A stretch of 64,000 nt of DNA, from the NCBI RefSeq assembly GCF_012273015.1, contig NZ_CP050954.1, positions 4,008,001-4,072,000 of the forward strand, in the 5' to 3' direction. A program made the translations under genes and the position numbers. Source of the DNA: Hymenobacter sp. BT18 (GTDB taxonomy: Bacteria; Bacteroidota; Bacteroidia; Cytophagales; Hymenobacteraceae). This document shows, in pieces, positions 34,124 to 42,868 of this stretch; position 1 is the first letter of the stretch; each line of letters opens with the position of its first letter. The notes below the pieces were generated by a model. It ran no database searches. It was given only the letters and a program-made list of their open reading frames with translations, and was not told the DNA's origin.

Positions 34124-35881
34124 TTACTCCAGCGGCATCTGGCCAAACCACAACGTTTTGCCAGTCTTGTTCTCGCCGAAAAATACCACTTGGCGGCCAC
34201 CATCCCCAACCGGCAGCAAAGGAAATTTATTGCTCATGTAGTATTTGCCTTCCTTGGATACGCCAAACGTCTTTTGGGCGCTGATGGTGGCGCTGGCCAG
34301 CTCGATGCGCGTGACGCTGGGGTAGCTGATGGTTTCGCGCTGGGTAGGCTCAAACAGCCCACCCCGGGCGCCGTCCTCCGTCAGGCCATTTACCGTGCGG
34401 AACCCATCCAGCTCCTGCACTATCCAGTACACGCTCTTGGCATCGGGGGTGGCGCGCATAAACTGGCCCGTGGGCATGGCCTTGGCGGTGCTGTTGTTTT
34501 CGGCGCGGCGCAGGCCATACTGGGCCCGCAGCTGCCCTTGCTTGTCGAAGTGAAACAGCAGCAGGTCCCCGTAGGTGGTTTCAATGGCGTCGTTGCCGGA
34601 AGCGCGGCCATTGGCCAGGGTGTTGAGCATCTTGTTGCCCCCGCCCGATACTTTGTAGTTCTGCCCGCCCACGAAGATGTCGCCGTTGGGCGTTTCGGAG
34701 GCCAGGTTGATGCGGAATCTTTTGCCCGTGTAATCAGGGGTGCGCTTCTGGCCCTCGGGCACGCGCTGCTTTTTCTCGAACTCCTTGAGGTCGGTGGCGG
34801 TAAGCCAGGCCACGCGGCCCTGTTGCACTTTCAGTAGCTGGAAATGCTTGCCCTTGAACTCGTCGCCGGTGGGCACTTCGGCGTGAAACTTTTTCTGGTC
34901 GTCGATGGCGGGACCGTAAGCCAGCACGCCGCCGTCGGCCATGGGCACGAAGCCCGCCACCTGCCAGCCGCTGTTCGGGGAATTCACGGCCAGCTTTTCC
35001 TTTACCTGTCCATCGGCCGAGACGCGCAGGTACTGGTAGTCGGTGGCTTTGTGAGCATCCTTAAGCTTACCGGCGCCTTTGGTGTAGGCCAGCATAATGG
35101 CCACATCGGGGGCCACTGTGAGCTGGCTGTCGTCGGCATCCTCGTCGGTATCCAGGGCAATGGGGCCCATTTCCACGAAGCTCTGGGCCACATCGGTTTC
35201 CAAATAGGTGTCGCGCGCCAGTTCCAGCTGGCTGTTGAAGTACAGCAGGTGCAGGCCAATCTTCATGCCCTTCACGTTGCTAAGCTTCACGTTTTCCGAG
35301 GCCAGCACCAGCACACCCCCGTTCACGTCGTCGTCTACGTGGCTGAGGTAGTGGTAGCCGGCTCCGCTTTCCGTTTTGGGCTTTTCGGTGTTCAGCAGCT
35401 TCACCTTCTTGCGGTAGCCCCCGCCCAGCCAGCTCCACTTGTAGTCGATGCGCTTGCGGCGAAGCAGCAGGGTGCCGGCTGGGTTTTTCAAGGCACTCAC
35501 GAAGCTGGCCCCCGGAATCATGCTGGCCGCGCCCCCGGCCATGCCCGTGCTGACTTCCATGGTCACGGCTTCCTTGCTGAAATTTTCGCCGCGGTAGCCT
35601 TTCACCTTTTCCATGGGGATGGTCGCCTCATCAATACCCAGCAGGTTGTACTTGGTATCGAAGTGGTAGGTCTGAGTGGCTACCTGCTTGTCGGTTGATT
35701 TTGTCACGAACAGCATGTCCACTTTCCCAGCCTCGTTGTTCACGTTCACCTCCGACAGGTAGCCGCGCTTGGCCTTGCCCGACACGTCGTGGGTTTTTTC
35801 TACCTCCAGGTGCTGGGCAAAAACGGGCGTGCCCAGCATGGCAGCCAGGGCGGTGAAAAGCAGGGTGCGGTGCGTAAACAT
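34124..35881 (-). CDS. Secreted protein, unknown function
   Basis: A 585-residue exported protein with a signal peptide (MFTHRTLLFTALAAMLGTPV, cleavage after FAQ). The rest is mostly beta-strand with recurring short patterns (DGGVLAYGPAI, SETPNGDIFVGGQNYK, KQGQLRAQYGL), suggesting a beta-propeller-like fold. No T9SS tail, lipobox or catalytic motif was recognised. The start at 35879-35881 is chosen because the signal peptide starts there; an ATG 24 bases upstream would add eight residues. It is a single-gene unit. Similar proteins occur in cytophagal genomes without known function. Confidence 0.75.
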   Translation of the reverse strand: MFTHRTLLFTALAAMLGTPVFAQHLEVEKTHDVSGKAKRGYLSEVNVNNEAGKVDMLFVTKSTDKQVATQTYHFDTKYNLLGIDEATIPMEKVKGYRGENFSKEAVTMEVSTGMAGGAASMIPGASFVSALKNPAGTLLLRRKRIDYKWSWLGGGYRKKVKLLNTEKPKTESGAGYHYLSHVDDDVNGGVLVLASENVKLSNVKGMKIGLHLLYFNSQLELARDTYLETDVAQSFVEMGPIALDTDEDADDSQLTVAPDVAIMLAYTKGAGKLKDAHKATDYQYLRVSADGQVKEKLAVNSPNSGWQVAGFVPMADGGVLAYGPAIDDQKKFHAEVPTGDEFKGKHFQLLKVQQGRVAWLTATDLKEFEKKQRVPEGQKRTPDYTGKRFRINLASETPNGDIFVGGQNYKVSGGGNKMLNTLANGRASGNDAIETTYGDLLLFHFDKQGQLRAQYGLRRAENNSTAKAMPTGQFMRATPDAKSVYWIVQELDGFRTVNGLTEDGARGGLFEPTQRETISYPSVTRIELASATISAQKTFGVSKEGKYYMSNKFPLLPVGDGGRQVVFFGENKTGKTLWFGQMPLE

Positions 35882-35990
35882 TGGGCTGAACGTGAGGAAA
35901 AACAAGCAGTATTGCTTTCCTCAAAGGAACAGCGCCCAAAGGCCGGCGTCAATCCGCGCTACGGGGCATTTTATCTGCCAGCTACCCCGC

Positions 35991-36024
35991 AGTAAGGGCT
36001 CCGTGCTGGTACGGAGCCCTTACT
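35991..36024 (+). repeat. Hairpin with terminator-like tail, containing copy 2 of the 18-bp core
   Basis: AGTAAGGGCTCCGT (35991-36004), loop GCTGGT, ACGGAGCCCTTACT (36011-36024), followed on the plus strand by GCAATTTTTT. It looks like a plus-strand terminator, but no plus-strand gene precedes it. The inner 18 bases (35999-36016) are identical to 19712-19729. Confidence 0.65.
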
Positions 36025-36114
36025 GCAATTTTTTCGAAAAGAGCCACTGATTGCCGGCAAAGCGCCTTTCCAGCCCCAGGCAAGCATGCCGGGGCACCGA
36101 AGCTGGCCGGGTCT

Positions 36115-36933
36115 CTATTCCGTGGCTGGCAGGGCCAGCACCGGCAGGGTAGCATGGCGAATAACGTCGGCCGTGATGCTCCGGTGAAACAGGCTGCCCA
36201 GCACGCTGCGGCGGCGGGCCAGCAGCAGCAGCAAATCGGCCTGGGCATCGTGGGCGGCTTCCCGGATGCCTACCGCCACTTCCAGGTGGCGCACCCCGCG
36301 GGGGCGCACCTGCTCGAACCCGGTCAGGATGCCTGCTTGCAGCATGCGCGTATGGGCCGTGGCGCAAGAGTCACTTTCTTCCGGCTCTACCACGTGCACC
36401 AGGGTGAGCACAGCATCCGGGGCCAACAGTTGGCGCGGCAGCGCGGCTATGGCCGCAGGTAGCTGCACGGGGTAGTCGTCGGCGGAGAGCACCGCTGCCC
36501 GGGGAGGCACGGCGGCCGTGCTGCCCACTGGTACAATCAGCAGGGGAAGCCGGCACTCGCGCAGCAGGTCCAGGGAGGTGGTGTGCACCAGCGGGTCGGG
36601 AATAGCTTCGCTGTCGGGCTTGCCTACTACCAGCAGCTGGGGCTGGTGGTGAGCAATAACCTCGCGGGTAGCCTGCATCATCTGGGCCGAGGCTACTTCT
36701 ACCCGCACAGGCACCTGGACAGCAGCCGTGCGCAAGGCCAGCGCGGCGGCAATTTCTCCCTCGCTGAGGTGAGGAATTTTCCCGGAAAAGGTTTCCGGGT
36801 CAAGCCAGGAGGTCCGGCGCACGTGCAGCAGCACCAGGGAAGTGTTCAGGTGCGCAGCCAGCGCGGCGGCGTAGGCCAGGGCCTGATCGGCAGCGGGCGA
36901 GAAATCCGTGAGAACGAGAAGAGGAGCAGCCAT
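36115..36933 (-). CDS. Tandem universal stress protein (UspA family)
   Basis: A 272-residue cytoplasmic protein made of two Usp domains. The first begins PLLVLTDFSPAADQALAYAA and contains QLLVVGKPDSEAIPDPL. The second contains AVLTLVHVVEPEES and ends with ADLLLLLARRRSVLGSLFHR, then the family's final strand TLPVLALPATE. The ATP-binding G-2x-G-9x-G-S/T motif is poorly preserved, which would fit the non-ATP-binding class. The ATG at 36931-36933 is chosen because the first beta-strand starts directly after it. It is followed downstream by a non-coding gap before the secreted-protein gene. Confidence 0.88.
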   Translation of the reverse strand: MAAPLLVLTDFSPAADQALAYAAALAAHLNTSLVLLHVRRTSWLDPETFSGKIPHLSEGEIAAALALRTAAVQVPVRVEVASAQMMQATREVIAHHQPQLLVVGKPDSEAIPDPLVHTTSLDLLRECRLPLLIVPVGSTAAVPPRAAVLSADDYPVQLPAAIAALPRQLLAPDAVLTLVHVVEPEESDSCATAHTRMLQAGILTGFEQVRPRGVRHLEVAVGIREAAHDAQADLLLLLARRRSVLGSLFHRSITADVIRHATLPVLALPATE

Positions 36934-36998
36934 ACGCAGGGCAAGATAGAAGGCAAGAGAAAAACGAGCAACCCTACGAGAAAGGCACAAACATACCA

Positions 36999-37026
36999 AC
37001 GCCGCCCGGCAGCTGCCGGGCGGCGT
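36999..37026 (-). terminator. 28-bp perfect palindrome downstream of the hydrophilic-protein pair
   Basis: ACGCCGCCCGGCAG and its exact complement, 20 bases after the stop at 37047 and before the Usp gene. There is only a weak T-rich tail on the minus strand. Confidence 0.55.
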
Positions 37027-37046
37027 GGAAGCCAAGCTTCAGCAGC

Positions 37047-37325
37047 TTAGCGGTTGTTGTCGTCGATGGGGTTGTTGAAGTCCGGGTACAGCCGTTCTTC
37101 GCCCTGGGTATCGGTATCGGGGTCAGGGCCCGTGACGGAGCTGCCGGTCGGGATACCGGTGGTTTCTTCTTCGAGTCGGGCGGAGGTATCGAGGGTACCT
37201 TCTTCGTCGCGCTTATAGCCGTATAGCTCCTCGCGGTGCTTGCGCTGCTCTTCCGTGAGGTGGGCGCCGGCCTTAGGGTCGAGGGCCCCGGCCGGGTCCT
37301 GGGGGTTGGGGTTGTCAGTTGCCAT
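37047..37325 (-). CDS. Small acidic hydrophilic protein, unknown function
   Basis: A 92-residue protein with no hydrophobic core, signal peptide or Cys: rich in Asp, Glu, Thr, Pro and Gly (GIPTGSSVTGPDPDTDTQGE). A short helical block EEQRKHREELYGYKRDEEG is the only region likely to fold. It is the second gene of a pair with the 156-residue disordered protein 37 nt upstream. It could be a stress-related disordered protein, given the Usp gene next to it; this is inference. Confidence 0.6.
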   Translation of the reverse strand: MATDNPNPQDPAGALDPKAGAHLTEEQRKHREELYGYKRDEEGTLDTSARLEEETTGIPTGSSVTGPDPDTDTQGEERLYPDFNNPIDDNNR

Positions 37326-37362
37326 GGGAGGGAGAAAGTAAAATCAAACGAAAAGAGCCGGC

Positions 37363-37833
37363 TTACTTGCCCGGAATGCCTTTGCCGTGGTCGTCGCGCA
37401 GGGCGCTGAACTCGTCGGGGTTGTCGTTGCTGCCGTCGTTGTAGTTGGGTAGCCGGTCTTCGTTGGTCTCAGCGGGGCCATTGCTGTGGTTGGCGGGCTC
37501 GGCAGTTTCCCAGTTGCGGGTGCCGCTACCATAGCGCGGGTCGTCCTTGGCCCAGCCTTCGCGCTGCTCGGTATATTCGGCGTCGGACACGGCCCGTACT
37601 TCCTGGGAGTCCAGGTTCTGGGGCACACTGCCGCGCTGCTCGGGCGCCGGGGTAGAGGGAGCGGCTACGCCGCCCGGGTTGGCACCGGCCGGGCGCTGGC
37701 GTGAGGTCGAAGCAGTAGGCGTGGCGTGGCCAAACTCGCCGTACTGAGGGGTATGGTTGGTGCGCGGAGTGCCATCCTGCGAAAAGGCAGCATCATCGGG
37801 CGTAGGCGTCAGGTTATCGGGTTGCTCTTGCAT
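37363..37833 (-). CDS. Disordered hydrophilic protein, unknown function
   Basis: A 156-residue protein dominated by Asn, Pro, Gly, Asp and Thr, with no hydrophobic segment and no signal peptide. It starts MQEQPDNLTPTPDDAAFSQD and ends FSALRDDHGKGIPGK. The only ordered-looking block is SDAEYTEQREGWAKDDPRYG. Composition resembles desiccation-type disordered proteins but no known motif is visible. It is followed at 37 nt by a smaller hydrophilic gene, and the pair ends in a palindrome. Codon use is like its neighbours. Confidence 0.6.
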   Translation of the reverse strand: MQEQPDNLTPTPDDAAFSQDGTPRTNHTPQYGEFGHATPTASTSRQRPAGANPGGVAAPSTPAPEQRGSVPQNLDSQEVRAVSDAEYTEQREGWAKDDPRYGSGTRNWETAEPANHSNGPAETNEDRLPNYNDGSNDNPDEFSALRDDHGKGIPGK

Positions 37834-38007
37834 GGGAGGGAAACGTGAGGGAGTACAGAGAATACATCAGGGTACGCAGGAGCGTACCGTCCAGTTGTGC
37901 CGGCGGGCACTAGCGAGGTCGGATAGCCCCGCGCTTGGTAGTTGCGTATACGAGGGGGCCACGCTAGTGGATATTTTTCGTTGGTTTTTCCAGTTACCTT
38001 TCCTTAC

Positions 38008-38295
38008 ATGCCCAACGCCCGTATTCAACACCATCCCCAGGATCAAGAATTTACCGCCGAGCTGAGCGGAGCTACTGCGGAACTGGCTTACAGCCGTCCC
38101 GATGAGCAGACCATAGACTTCACTCACACCTTTGTAGATGAGGCCCTGCGCGGGCAGGGCGTAGGTGAGCAACTGGCCCGCCACGGCCTCGCCTTTGCCC
38201 GGGAGGAAAAGCTGCGGGTCCGGACCTCCTGCCGCTTCATGCAGATCTTCGTGAAAAAGCACCACGAGGAGTACGCCGATTTGCTGGCTGGATAA
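38008..38295 (+). CDS. Small GNAT-fold N-acetyltransferase (YjdJ/GCN5-related)
   Basis: A 95-residue protein of the short acetyltransferase class: ELAYSRPDEQTIDFTHTFVD, then the acetyl-CoA-binding loop ALRGQGVGEQLARHGLAFAR, and the C-terminal RTSCRFMQIFVKKHHEEYAD block. Members of this family are minimal GNAT proteins that bind acetyl-CoA; their targets are unknown. The start ATG at 38008-38010 gives the family's usual length. It is convergent with the endonuclease gene downstream, with a long hairpin between them. Confidence 0.85.
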   Translation: MPNARIQHHPQDQEFTAELSGATAELAYSRPDEQTIDFTHTFVDEALRGQGVGEQLARHGLAFAREEKLRVRTSCRFMQIFVKKHHEEYADLLAG

Positions 38296-38325
38296 GCACT
38301 GCCCCGCCAACCCATCCAAAAAGAA

Positions 38326-38374
38326 GCCGGCCCGGCTCTGCTCTTTCTTCGTGAAAGAACAAAGCCGGGCCGGC
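38326..38374. terminator. Long hairpin between convergent genes
   Basis: GCCGGCCCGGCT (38326-38337) and AGCCGGGCCGGC (38363-38374). The loop can form an inner stem CTTTC/GAAAG around TTCGT. It lies between the GNAT gene and the convergent endonuclease gene. Confidence 0.65.
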
Positions 38375-38392
38375 CGTTGCACTGGTGTGATG

Positions 38393-40708
38393 TTAGTGGC
38401 GTACCACTACCCGGCCCGTGTACCGGACGGGGCCAGCCTGCACTTGCACGGAGTAGAGGCCCGCGGGCAGCCCGGCCGTGCGAATGGTAGTGACGCTGCT
38501 GCTAGCCAACTGCGTGCAGACGCGCTGCCCGACGGTGTTGAACAAGCTGATGGTAGCACCTGCCGCGCCCTGGGGCAGACGTACCAGCACCGATTCGGAA
38601 GCCGGATTGGGGTAAAGCTCCAGGCCGCCCAGCGCAGTAGCGGGGCGGGTGCTGGTCGTAGTGCAGGCTGTGCTGGTGTAGCTGCCTACGCCCGTAAAGC
38701 TGTTCGTGCCAACAGCTTGCCAGGTGGCGGCCGCAGCTTCGTTCCAGCGGACCGAGCCCATGGTTACCGTGGGCAGGCGCACCAGCGTGTTGTTGAGCGT
38801 AGTACCGCCAGCAACGGCCCAGCCTACGGTTGCGCCCGGGTCCTGGCCAGGCTGGCCGATAACGTCCAGGGTATCGGTGCCTGAGAACAGGGCTATAGCG
38901 TCGTTGCCGTTGAAGAAGGTTACCTGGGCCGTGGTGTTGTCGGCCTGGGTCAGCACGGCTGCATCGGAGCCCCCGTTGGCAATAACGTACACGTCGTGCG
39001 CGGCCAGGGTACCCGTCAGGCTGAACGAATACAGAGGAGTTTTGTCGCCATTGGCAAACAGCTCCACCCGGTGACCAGCCAGATCCACGGCATTGGCCGA
39101 GGGGTTGTAGATTTCCAGCACTTTAGTATTCCCGCCCGACGACTCAATATACTGCGAGAAGTACAGGGAGGCGCAGGGCGTACCGGCCGGCGTCAGGTCG
39201 TCGTTGACGATGGTAAGCGCGTGCGTGGAGGGCGTGCCGAGTACGGCATTGCCGCCGGTGGGCGTACCCAGGCGCAGCAGTAGGGTTTCGCTGGCTTCCG
39301 GGGTTAGGTCGCCGCGTACAATCACGCCCACGGTCTGCCGCTGGGGTACGGGCGCGTTGGTAAAAGTGAGCGTGGTTTTCTCCAGGGTGTAGTCCTCGCT
39401 GCCGGCCGTGGTACCGGCCGCGTCAACCAGTAGCGGCACCTGGATATCGGTGGCCGGAGCCGCTCCGCTCAGGATTACTTCAATGGTATAGACCGAGGTG
39501 CCGTCGTTGCCTTCCGTGGCGGAGCCGGTGGCTACCTGGAAGCTGAGCGTGGGCACGTCGCCGTCGTCGTTGGTAATGGTGAGCGTGTGCGTCAGGTTGG
39601 TGCCGGAAGCCAGGCCCGCTGAAAGGCTGCGCAGCTGCAGCTGTACTGTTTCACTGGCCTCGGCCGTAGCATCACCCAGCACCGTGATGGTGACGGGAAC
39701 CGACGTGACCGTGGGTGAGAAGGTGAGTGTCTGCGTCGAAAAGGTGTAGTCTTCCGTCGCCGTTGCCGACGACTGCGCCCCCGCTACGGCCACTTCCACC
39801 GTTTGGGTGGTAGTGGGAGCCATATCCAGGCTCACGTTCACGGTATAGGTTTTCGTGCCGCTGTTGCCTTCGTCTATCGTGCCCGTCGCCGCCGCAAACG
39901 ATACACTCGGGCTGGCCGTAAAGCCCCAGGCGCGGGCTACCAGCTCGGGATAAGCAATGTAGGGGTTGAAGTTGCCCTGAGCCTTGGCGGCGCGCCGGTT
40001 CCGCTCCGTCTCGTGCTTGTCTACCGGGTCTTGCAGGTGCCATTTGTAGAGTGTTTCCAGGTCGGCCACGGCCGTGATAACGCCCTTGCCCGAGTCGAAG
40101 CTCTGGCCGGCATGCATGGTGTAGAAATAGAAGACGGCCCGGGCCAGGTTGCCTTTGTGGTCTTCGCGGGGCTCAAACTGGGAGCCGGTATCCTCGCTGT
40201 ACTCCTCGATGTTGGCCGTAGGCTTGGCGCTGGTGCCCTGCGTACCGCGGATCCACTTGGTGGTTTTGTCGTCGGGAATGTCGGCGAAGGGGTCGGAGCC
40301 CCGGTCGCTGTTCCACTGGTCGTAGGTGGGAAACAGGTGGTGGATGTCGGACTTCATCCGTTCCACCTCGTTAAACCACGACTGCGGCACGGTGTGCTCG
40401 CAGTTGATGGGAGCCACCCCCGTACTCGTGCCGGTGGAATCAAGCTTAAACGACAGCTGGTAGCCCGAGTACACGCACGTGAGCTTATTGTCGTAGTTAT
40501 CCACGTAGTTGTACATGCGGCCCCGGGCCAGGTTGTAGCCCAGCACCTGGCGCTTGCCGTCGTACCAGTTTTCCCGAAGCCAGGTTTTGAGGGCCTCGCC
40601 TTTGAGGCTGGCGTCCGGCGCAGCCGGGAGCTTGGTTTGGGCATGTGCCGCGCCCGTAGCCAGCAGCAGCCCGGTCAGACACAAGGAGAAAAAGTGTTTC
40701 ATACGCAA
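38393..40708 (-). CDS. Secreted endonuclease I with Calx-beta and lamin-tail domains and T9SS tail
   Basis: A 771-residue extracellular nuclease. After a signal peptide (ending ATGAAHAQ), residues about 25-275 form an endonuclease I domain: catalytic-region motif INCEHTVPQSWF (His-based, as in the EndA/NucA type), DIHHLFPTYDQWNSDRGS and ARAVFYFYTMHAGQ. Two Calx-beta domains follow (EGNSGTKTYTVNVSLDM and EGNDGTSVYTIEVILSG), then a lamin-tail-type domain (YFSQYIESSGGNTKVLEIYN). A type A T9SS tail closes it (ELYPNPASESVLV, then PAGLYSVQVQAG). It probably degrades extracellular DNA for nutrients. Start: MRMKHFF at 40708, or the ATG two codons later. Confidence 0.92.
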   Translation of the reverse strand: MRMKHFFSLCLTGLLLATGAAHAQTKLPAAPDASLKGEALKTWLRENWYDGKRQVLGYNLARGRMYNYVDNYDNKLTCVYSGYQLSFKLDSTGTSTGVAPINCEHTVPQSWFNEVERMKSDIHHLFPTYDQWNSDRGSDPFADIPDDKTTKWIRGTQGTSAKPTANIEEYSEDTGSQFEPREDHKGNLARAVFYFYTMHAGQSFDSGKGVITAVADLETLYKWHLQDPVDKHETERNRRAAKAQGNFNPYIAYPELVARAWGFTASPSVSFAAATGTIDEGNSGTKTYTVNVSLDMAPTTTQTVEVAVAGAQSSATATEDYTFSTQTLTFSPTVTSVPVTITVLGDATAEASETVQLQLRSLSAGLASGTNLTHTLTITNDDGDVPTLSFQVATGSATEGNDGTSVYTIEVILSGAAPATDIQVPLLVDAAGTTAGSEDYTLEKTTLTFTNAPVPQRQTVGVIVRGDLTPEASETLLLRLGTPTGGNAVLGTPSTHALTIVNDDLTPAGTPCASLYFSQYIESSGGNTKVLEIYNPSANAVDLAGHRVELFANGDKTPLYSFSLTGTLAAHDVYVIANGGSDAAVLTQADNTTAQVTFFNGNDAIALFSGTDTLDVIGQPGQDPGATVGWAVAGGTTLNNTLVRLPTVTMGSVRWNEAAAATWQAVGTNSFTGVGSYTSTACTTTSTRPATALGGLELYPNPASESVLVRLPQGAAGATISLFNTVGQRVCTQLASSSVTTIRTAGLPAGLYSVQVQAGPVRYTGRVVVRH

Positions 40709-40790
40709 TGGTGAGATGAAAAAACCCGCGGGCCTAGCCCGTAAATGTCGGGAATATGCGCGGGAAACTGCCAGCCGGCGGGCACAAAAA

Positions 40791-40818
40791 AAGCCCGGCG
40801 AAAAGTTTCGCCGGGCTT
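40791..40818 (-). terminator. Strong terminator of the fasciclin gene
   Basis: AAGCCCGGCGAAA (40791-40803), loop AG, TTTCGCCGGGCTT (40806-40818). On the minus strand it is followed by a run of seven or more T, 25 bases after the fasciclin stop codon at 40844. Confidence 0.93.
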
Positions 40819-40843
40819 GCGTACCCCGTACGGGGGCAGAGGG

Positions 40844-41596
40844 TTAGCGCGTGGGCATCAGCACCGTATCCACCACGTGCGTGACGCCGTTGCTGGACAC
40901 TATGTTGGGAATCGTTACGGTAGAGGTGCCGCCTTTGGCATCCTGAATCGTTACGCTGTTGCCGGCGCGGCGCACCGTTAGCATTTCGCCTTCCACGGTC
41001 GTCAGCTGCTGGCCGTCTTTCAGGTCGGCCGCCAGGTAGCGGCCGGGCACTACGTGGTAGGTGAGGATGGTGCTGAGCTTAGCCTTGTTTTCGGGCATCA
41101 CCAAGGTTGAAACGGTGCCAGCCGGCAGTTTGTCAAAGGCGGCGTTGGTGGGCGCAAATACCGTGAACGGGCCGGCGCCCTGCAGGGTGCCTACCAGGTC
41201 GGCGGCCTTCACGGCGGTTACCAGGGTGGTGTGCTCCGAAGAGCCCAGGGCATTGGCTACAATGTCCTTGTCGGGCGTCATCATGGCGCCGCCTACCATC
41301 ACGCCGGCCGAGGAGCCCATGCTGGCGTTGCTCATGCCGTTGCCCATGTCGGTAGAGACTTTGTCGCCTTTCATGGGCTTGGTGGTGGCCTTCATCTTGT
41401 CGCCCTTGCCCGATTTGCCCTTCATCTTCTTCTTGCCATCCTTGGCGTCCTTGGTTTTCATCACCATGTCGCCATCTTTGGTCTTGGTCTTCTCATCGTC
41501 CGTTTTCGTGCTGGTTTGCGCGCGTAGAGCGGGGGCGGTGGCTACTGTGAGGGCAAGGCCCAGGGCCAGCGTGGAAAAGAGGCTTTTGATCATCAT
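40844..41596 (-). CDS. Secreted fasciclin-domain protein with Lys/Met-rich linker
   Basis: A 250-residue protein with a signal peptide (ending APALRAQ), a low-complexity linker of about 60 residues very rich in Lys, Asp and Met (KDGKKKMKGKSGKGDKMKAT), and one fasciclin (FAS1) domain: ADLVGTLQGAGPFTVFAPTN (H1 box), then ILTYHVVPGRYLAADL and the C-terminal GVTHVVDTVLMP (H2-type end). FAS1 domains mediate cell or matrix adhesion and are common in secreted bacterial proteins. Two adjacent ATGs at 41591-41596 are possible starts. The upstream gap (41597-42027, 430 bases) has no gene, only the palindrome at 41908-41951. Confidence 0.9.
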   Translation of the reverse strand: MMIKSLFSTLALGLALTVATAPALRAQTSTKTDDEKTKTKDGDMVMKTKDAKDGKKKMKGKSGKGDKMKATTKPMKGDKVSTDMGNGMSNASMGSSAGVMVGGAMMTPDKDIVANALGSSEHTTLVTAVKAADLVGTLQGAGPFTVFAPTNAAFDKLPAGTVSTLVMPENKAKLSTILTYHVVPGRYLAADLKDGQQLTTVEGEMLTVRRAGNSVTIQDAKGGTSTVTIPNIVSSNGVTHVVDTVLMPTR

Positions 41597-41907
41597 CGTA
41601 AGGAAAGGTTAAGTAAAGGGTGGGAAGATTTGACCCTTACATACGCAGGCCCGCGCAAAATGGCTTGCGCCGCCGGCCACCCCGGCACGGCCAGCGGTGT
41701 GGGCAATACAAACTAGCCTGCGGCATCCACCACGTAAAGTGCTGCCTGCTAAGCTCGACGGTTGCGGCGGGCTGCACCTGCCGGGCTCCATCTTCCGCAA
41801 AAAAGAATAGCGGAAATCAGCCGCCAGAAAAGTAGCCGATGGGGGAGAGGCCGCTTTTTAGTGCTTGCCGGATTTCCGGCCCGATGGGTACGGCGGGTAG
41901 TATGCAG

Positions 41908-41951
41908 GCCCCGTGCTCCAGCGTCTGCGAAAAGCCGCTGGAGCACGGGGC
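41908..41951. repeat. Perfect 16-bp-arm palindrome in a gene-free gap
   Basis: GCCCCGTGCTCCAGCG (41908-41923), 12-base loop, CGCTGGAGCACGGGGC (41936-41951). It lies 77 bases beyond the stop of the minus-strand gene at 42028-42231 and has no T-run, so it is a weak terminator or a dispersed palindrome. Confidence 0.65.
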
Positions 41952-42027
41952 TATACCTTTCACGGCTTTGCAAGTAAGCAGCACCCTTTGGCCCCGGGTA
42001 CTGCAGCCGACCAACTGATTGGGGCCG

Positions 42028-42231
42028 TTAGCCGGCGGCTACTAAAATTTCCAGGCTTACAAACCGGCCCTGCTCAAACTGATACACCAACTGGCTGCCG
42101 GCCGGCCCAAGCACCTTCTGGTCGTCGGGCTGCACGGTGAGCGTAGCGACTCCCTGCTCCGAGCCTTGCAACTGAACCGGCACACCAAAAGTCTGGGCCA
42201 GCAAGGCCTGCGTTTTCGTTAGGTCGCTCAT
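42028..42231 (-). CDS. Small cytoplasmic protein, unknown function
   Basis: A 67-residue protein starting MSDLTKTQALLAQTFGVPVQ (ATG at 42229-42231), with two to three predicted strands (GVATLTVQPDDQKVL, QLVYQFEQGRFVSLEIL) after an N-terminal helix. No signal peptide, Cys or known motif. Codon use looks like neighbouring genes. It may be a real conserved small protein, but I do not recognise a family. Confidence 0.55.
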   Translation of the reverse strand: MSDLTKTQALLAQTFGVPVQLQGSEQGVATLTVQPDDQKVLGPAGSQLVYQFEQGRFVSLEILVAAG

Positions 42232-42623
42232 AGAATAGGGTGGGTGAAGGAAAGCGGATATGGAAAATGCTGAACGTGAAAGTACGGCCTCAGCCCGCGT
42301 TGGGGCAAGCTGCACGGCAGGCTGACTAGGCTGGTTGGCTGCCGGCTAGTGGGAGTTGGTGTTGGTAAGTAAATGGTAGGCTGGTTGCACCAGGGTACCC
42401 GCTGCTTGGGCTCCAGGCAGCGCCTACCGTAGCGCCGCTAAGGGAAGTTGCAGGAGCTCCGTAGTTTTCTTTTGAGCCTACTGAATTACCGCGGGCTCCA
42501 AGATGAAATCACGTAAATTCAGCTTCCAAGGGTCTTTTTTGCAGCTCGCGGGGCACCGATTCCGTTTGAGAAATGCACCGGGGCGGCAGCTGCTGCCCCG
42601 CCACGTAGCCAACCTCAGCTCCT
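42232..42623. other. Gene-free stretch of about 390 bases
   Basis: An open frame from 42503 lacks any protein-like pattern and is not called. I see no clear promoter motif; it presumably contains the leader of the small transcript that ends at 42868. Confidence 0.4.
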
Positions 42624-42740
42624 ATGAAACCCACTGCCCGCACCTCCGCCCAGCGCCCGTCGCTTGCGAGTCGGCCCACGCCGGCTCCTGTGCCCCGCAA
42701 TTCCTTCTCCATCGAAGACCTACCCCTGCCCGGCGAGTAG
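42624..42740 (+). CDS. Possible 38-residue protein, Pro/Arg-rich
   Basis: ATG at 42624, stop TAG at 42738-42740: MKPTARTSAQRPSLASRPTP then a tail ending FSIEDLPLPGE. It is basic at the N-terminus and acidic at the C-terminus. Support is indirect: a strong plus-strand terminator (42840-42868) lies about 100 bases downstream with no other plus-strand gene to serve, so a short transcript is expected here. It could equally be a small RNA. There is no clear Shine-Dalgarno sequence, but many Bacteroidota genes lack one. Confidence 0.35.
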   Translation: MKPTARTSAQRPSLASRPTPAPVPRNSFSIEDLPLPGE

Positions 42741-42839
42741 GATCAGGATTTTCTTCCTCTGCTGGCGCACCCACTGTCAGCGGGACGCCTGGAGATACTT
42801 GGCCGCCCACGCTGGTAGCCCGCGCTGCCTGCGCTCGGG

Positions 42840-42868
42840 AGCCCCTCCACCCCGGAGGGGCTTTTTTG
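42840..42868 (+). terminator. Strong plus-strand terminator without an obvious large gene
   Basis: AGCCCCTCC (42840-42848), loop ACCCC, GGAGGGGCT (42854-42862), followed by a run of T to 42867. It implies a transcript from the 42.4-42.8 kb stretch. Confidence 0.88.
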
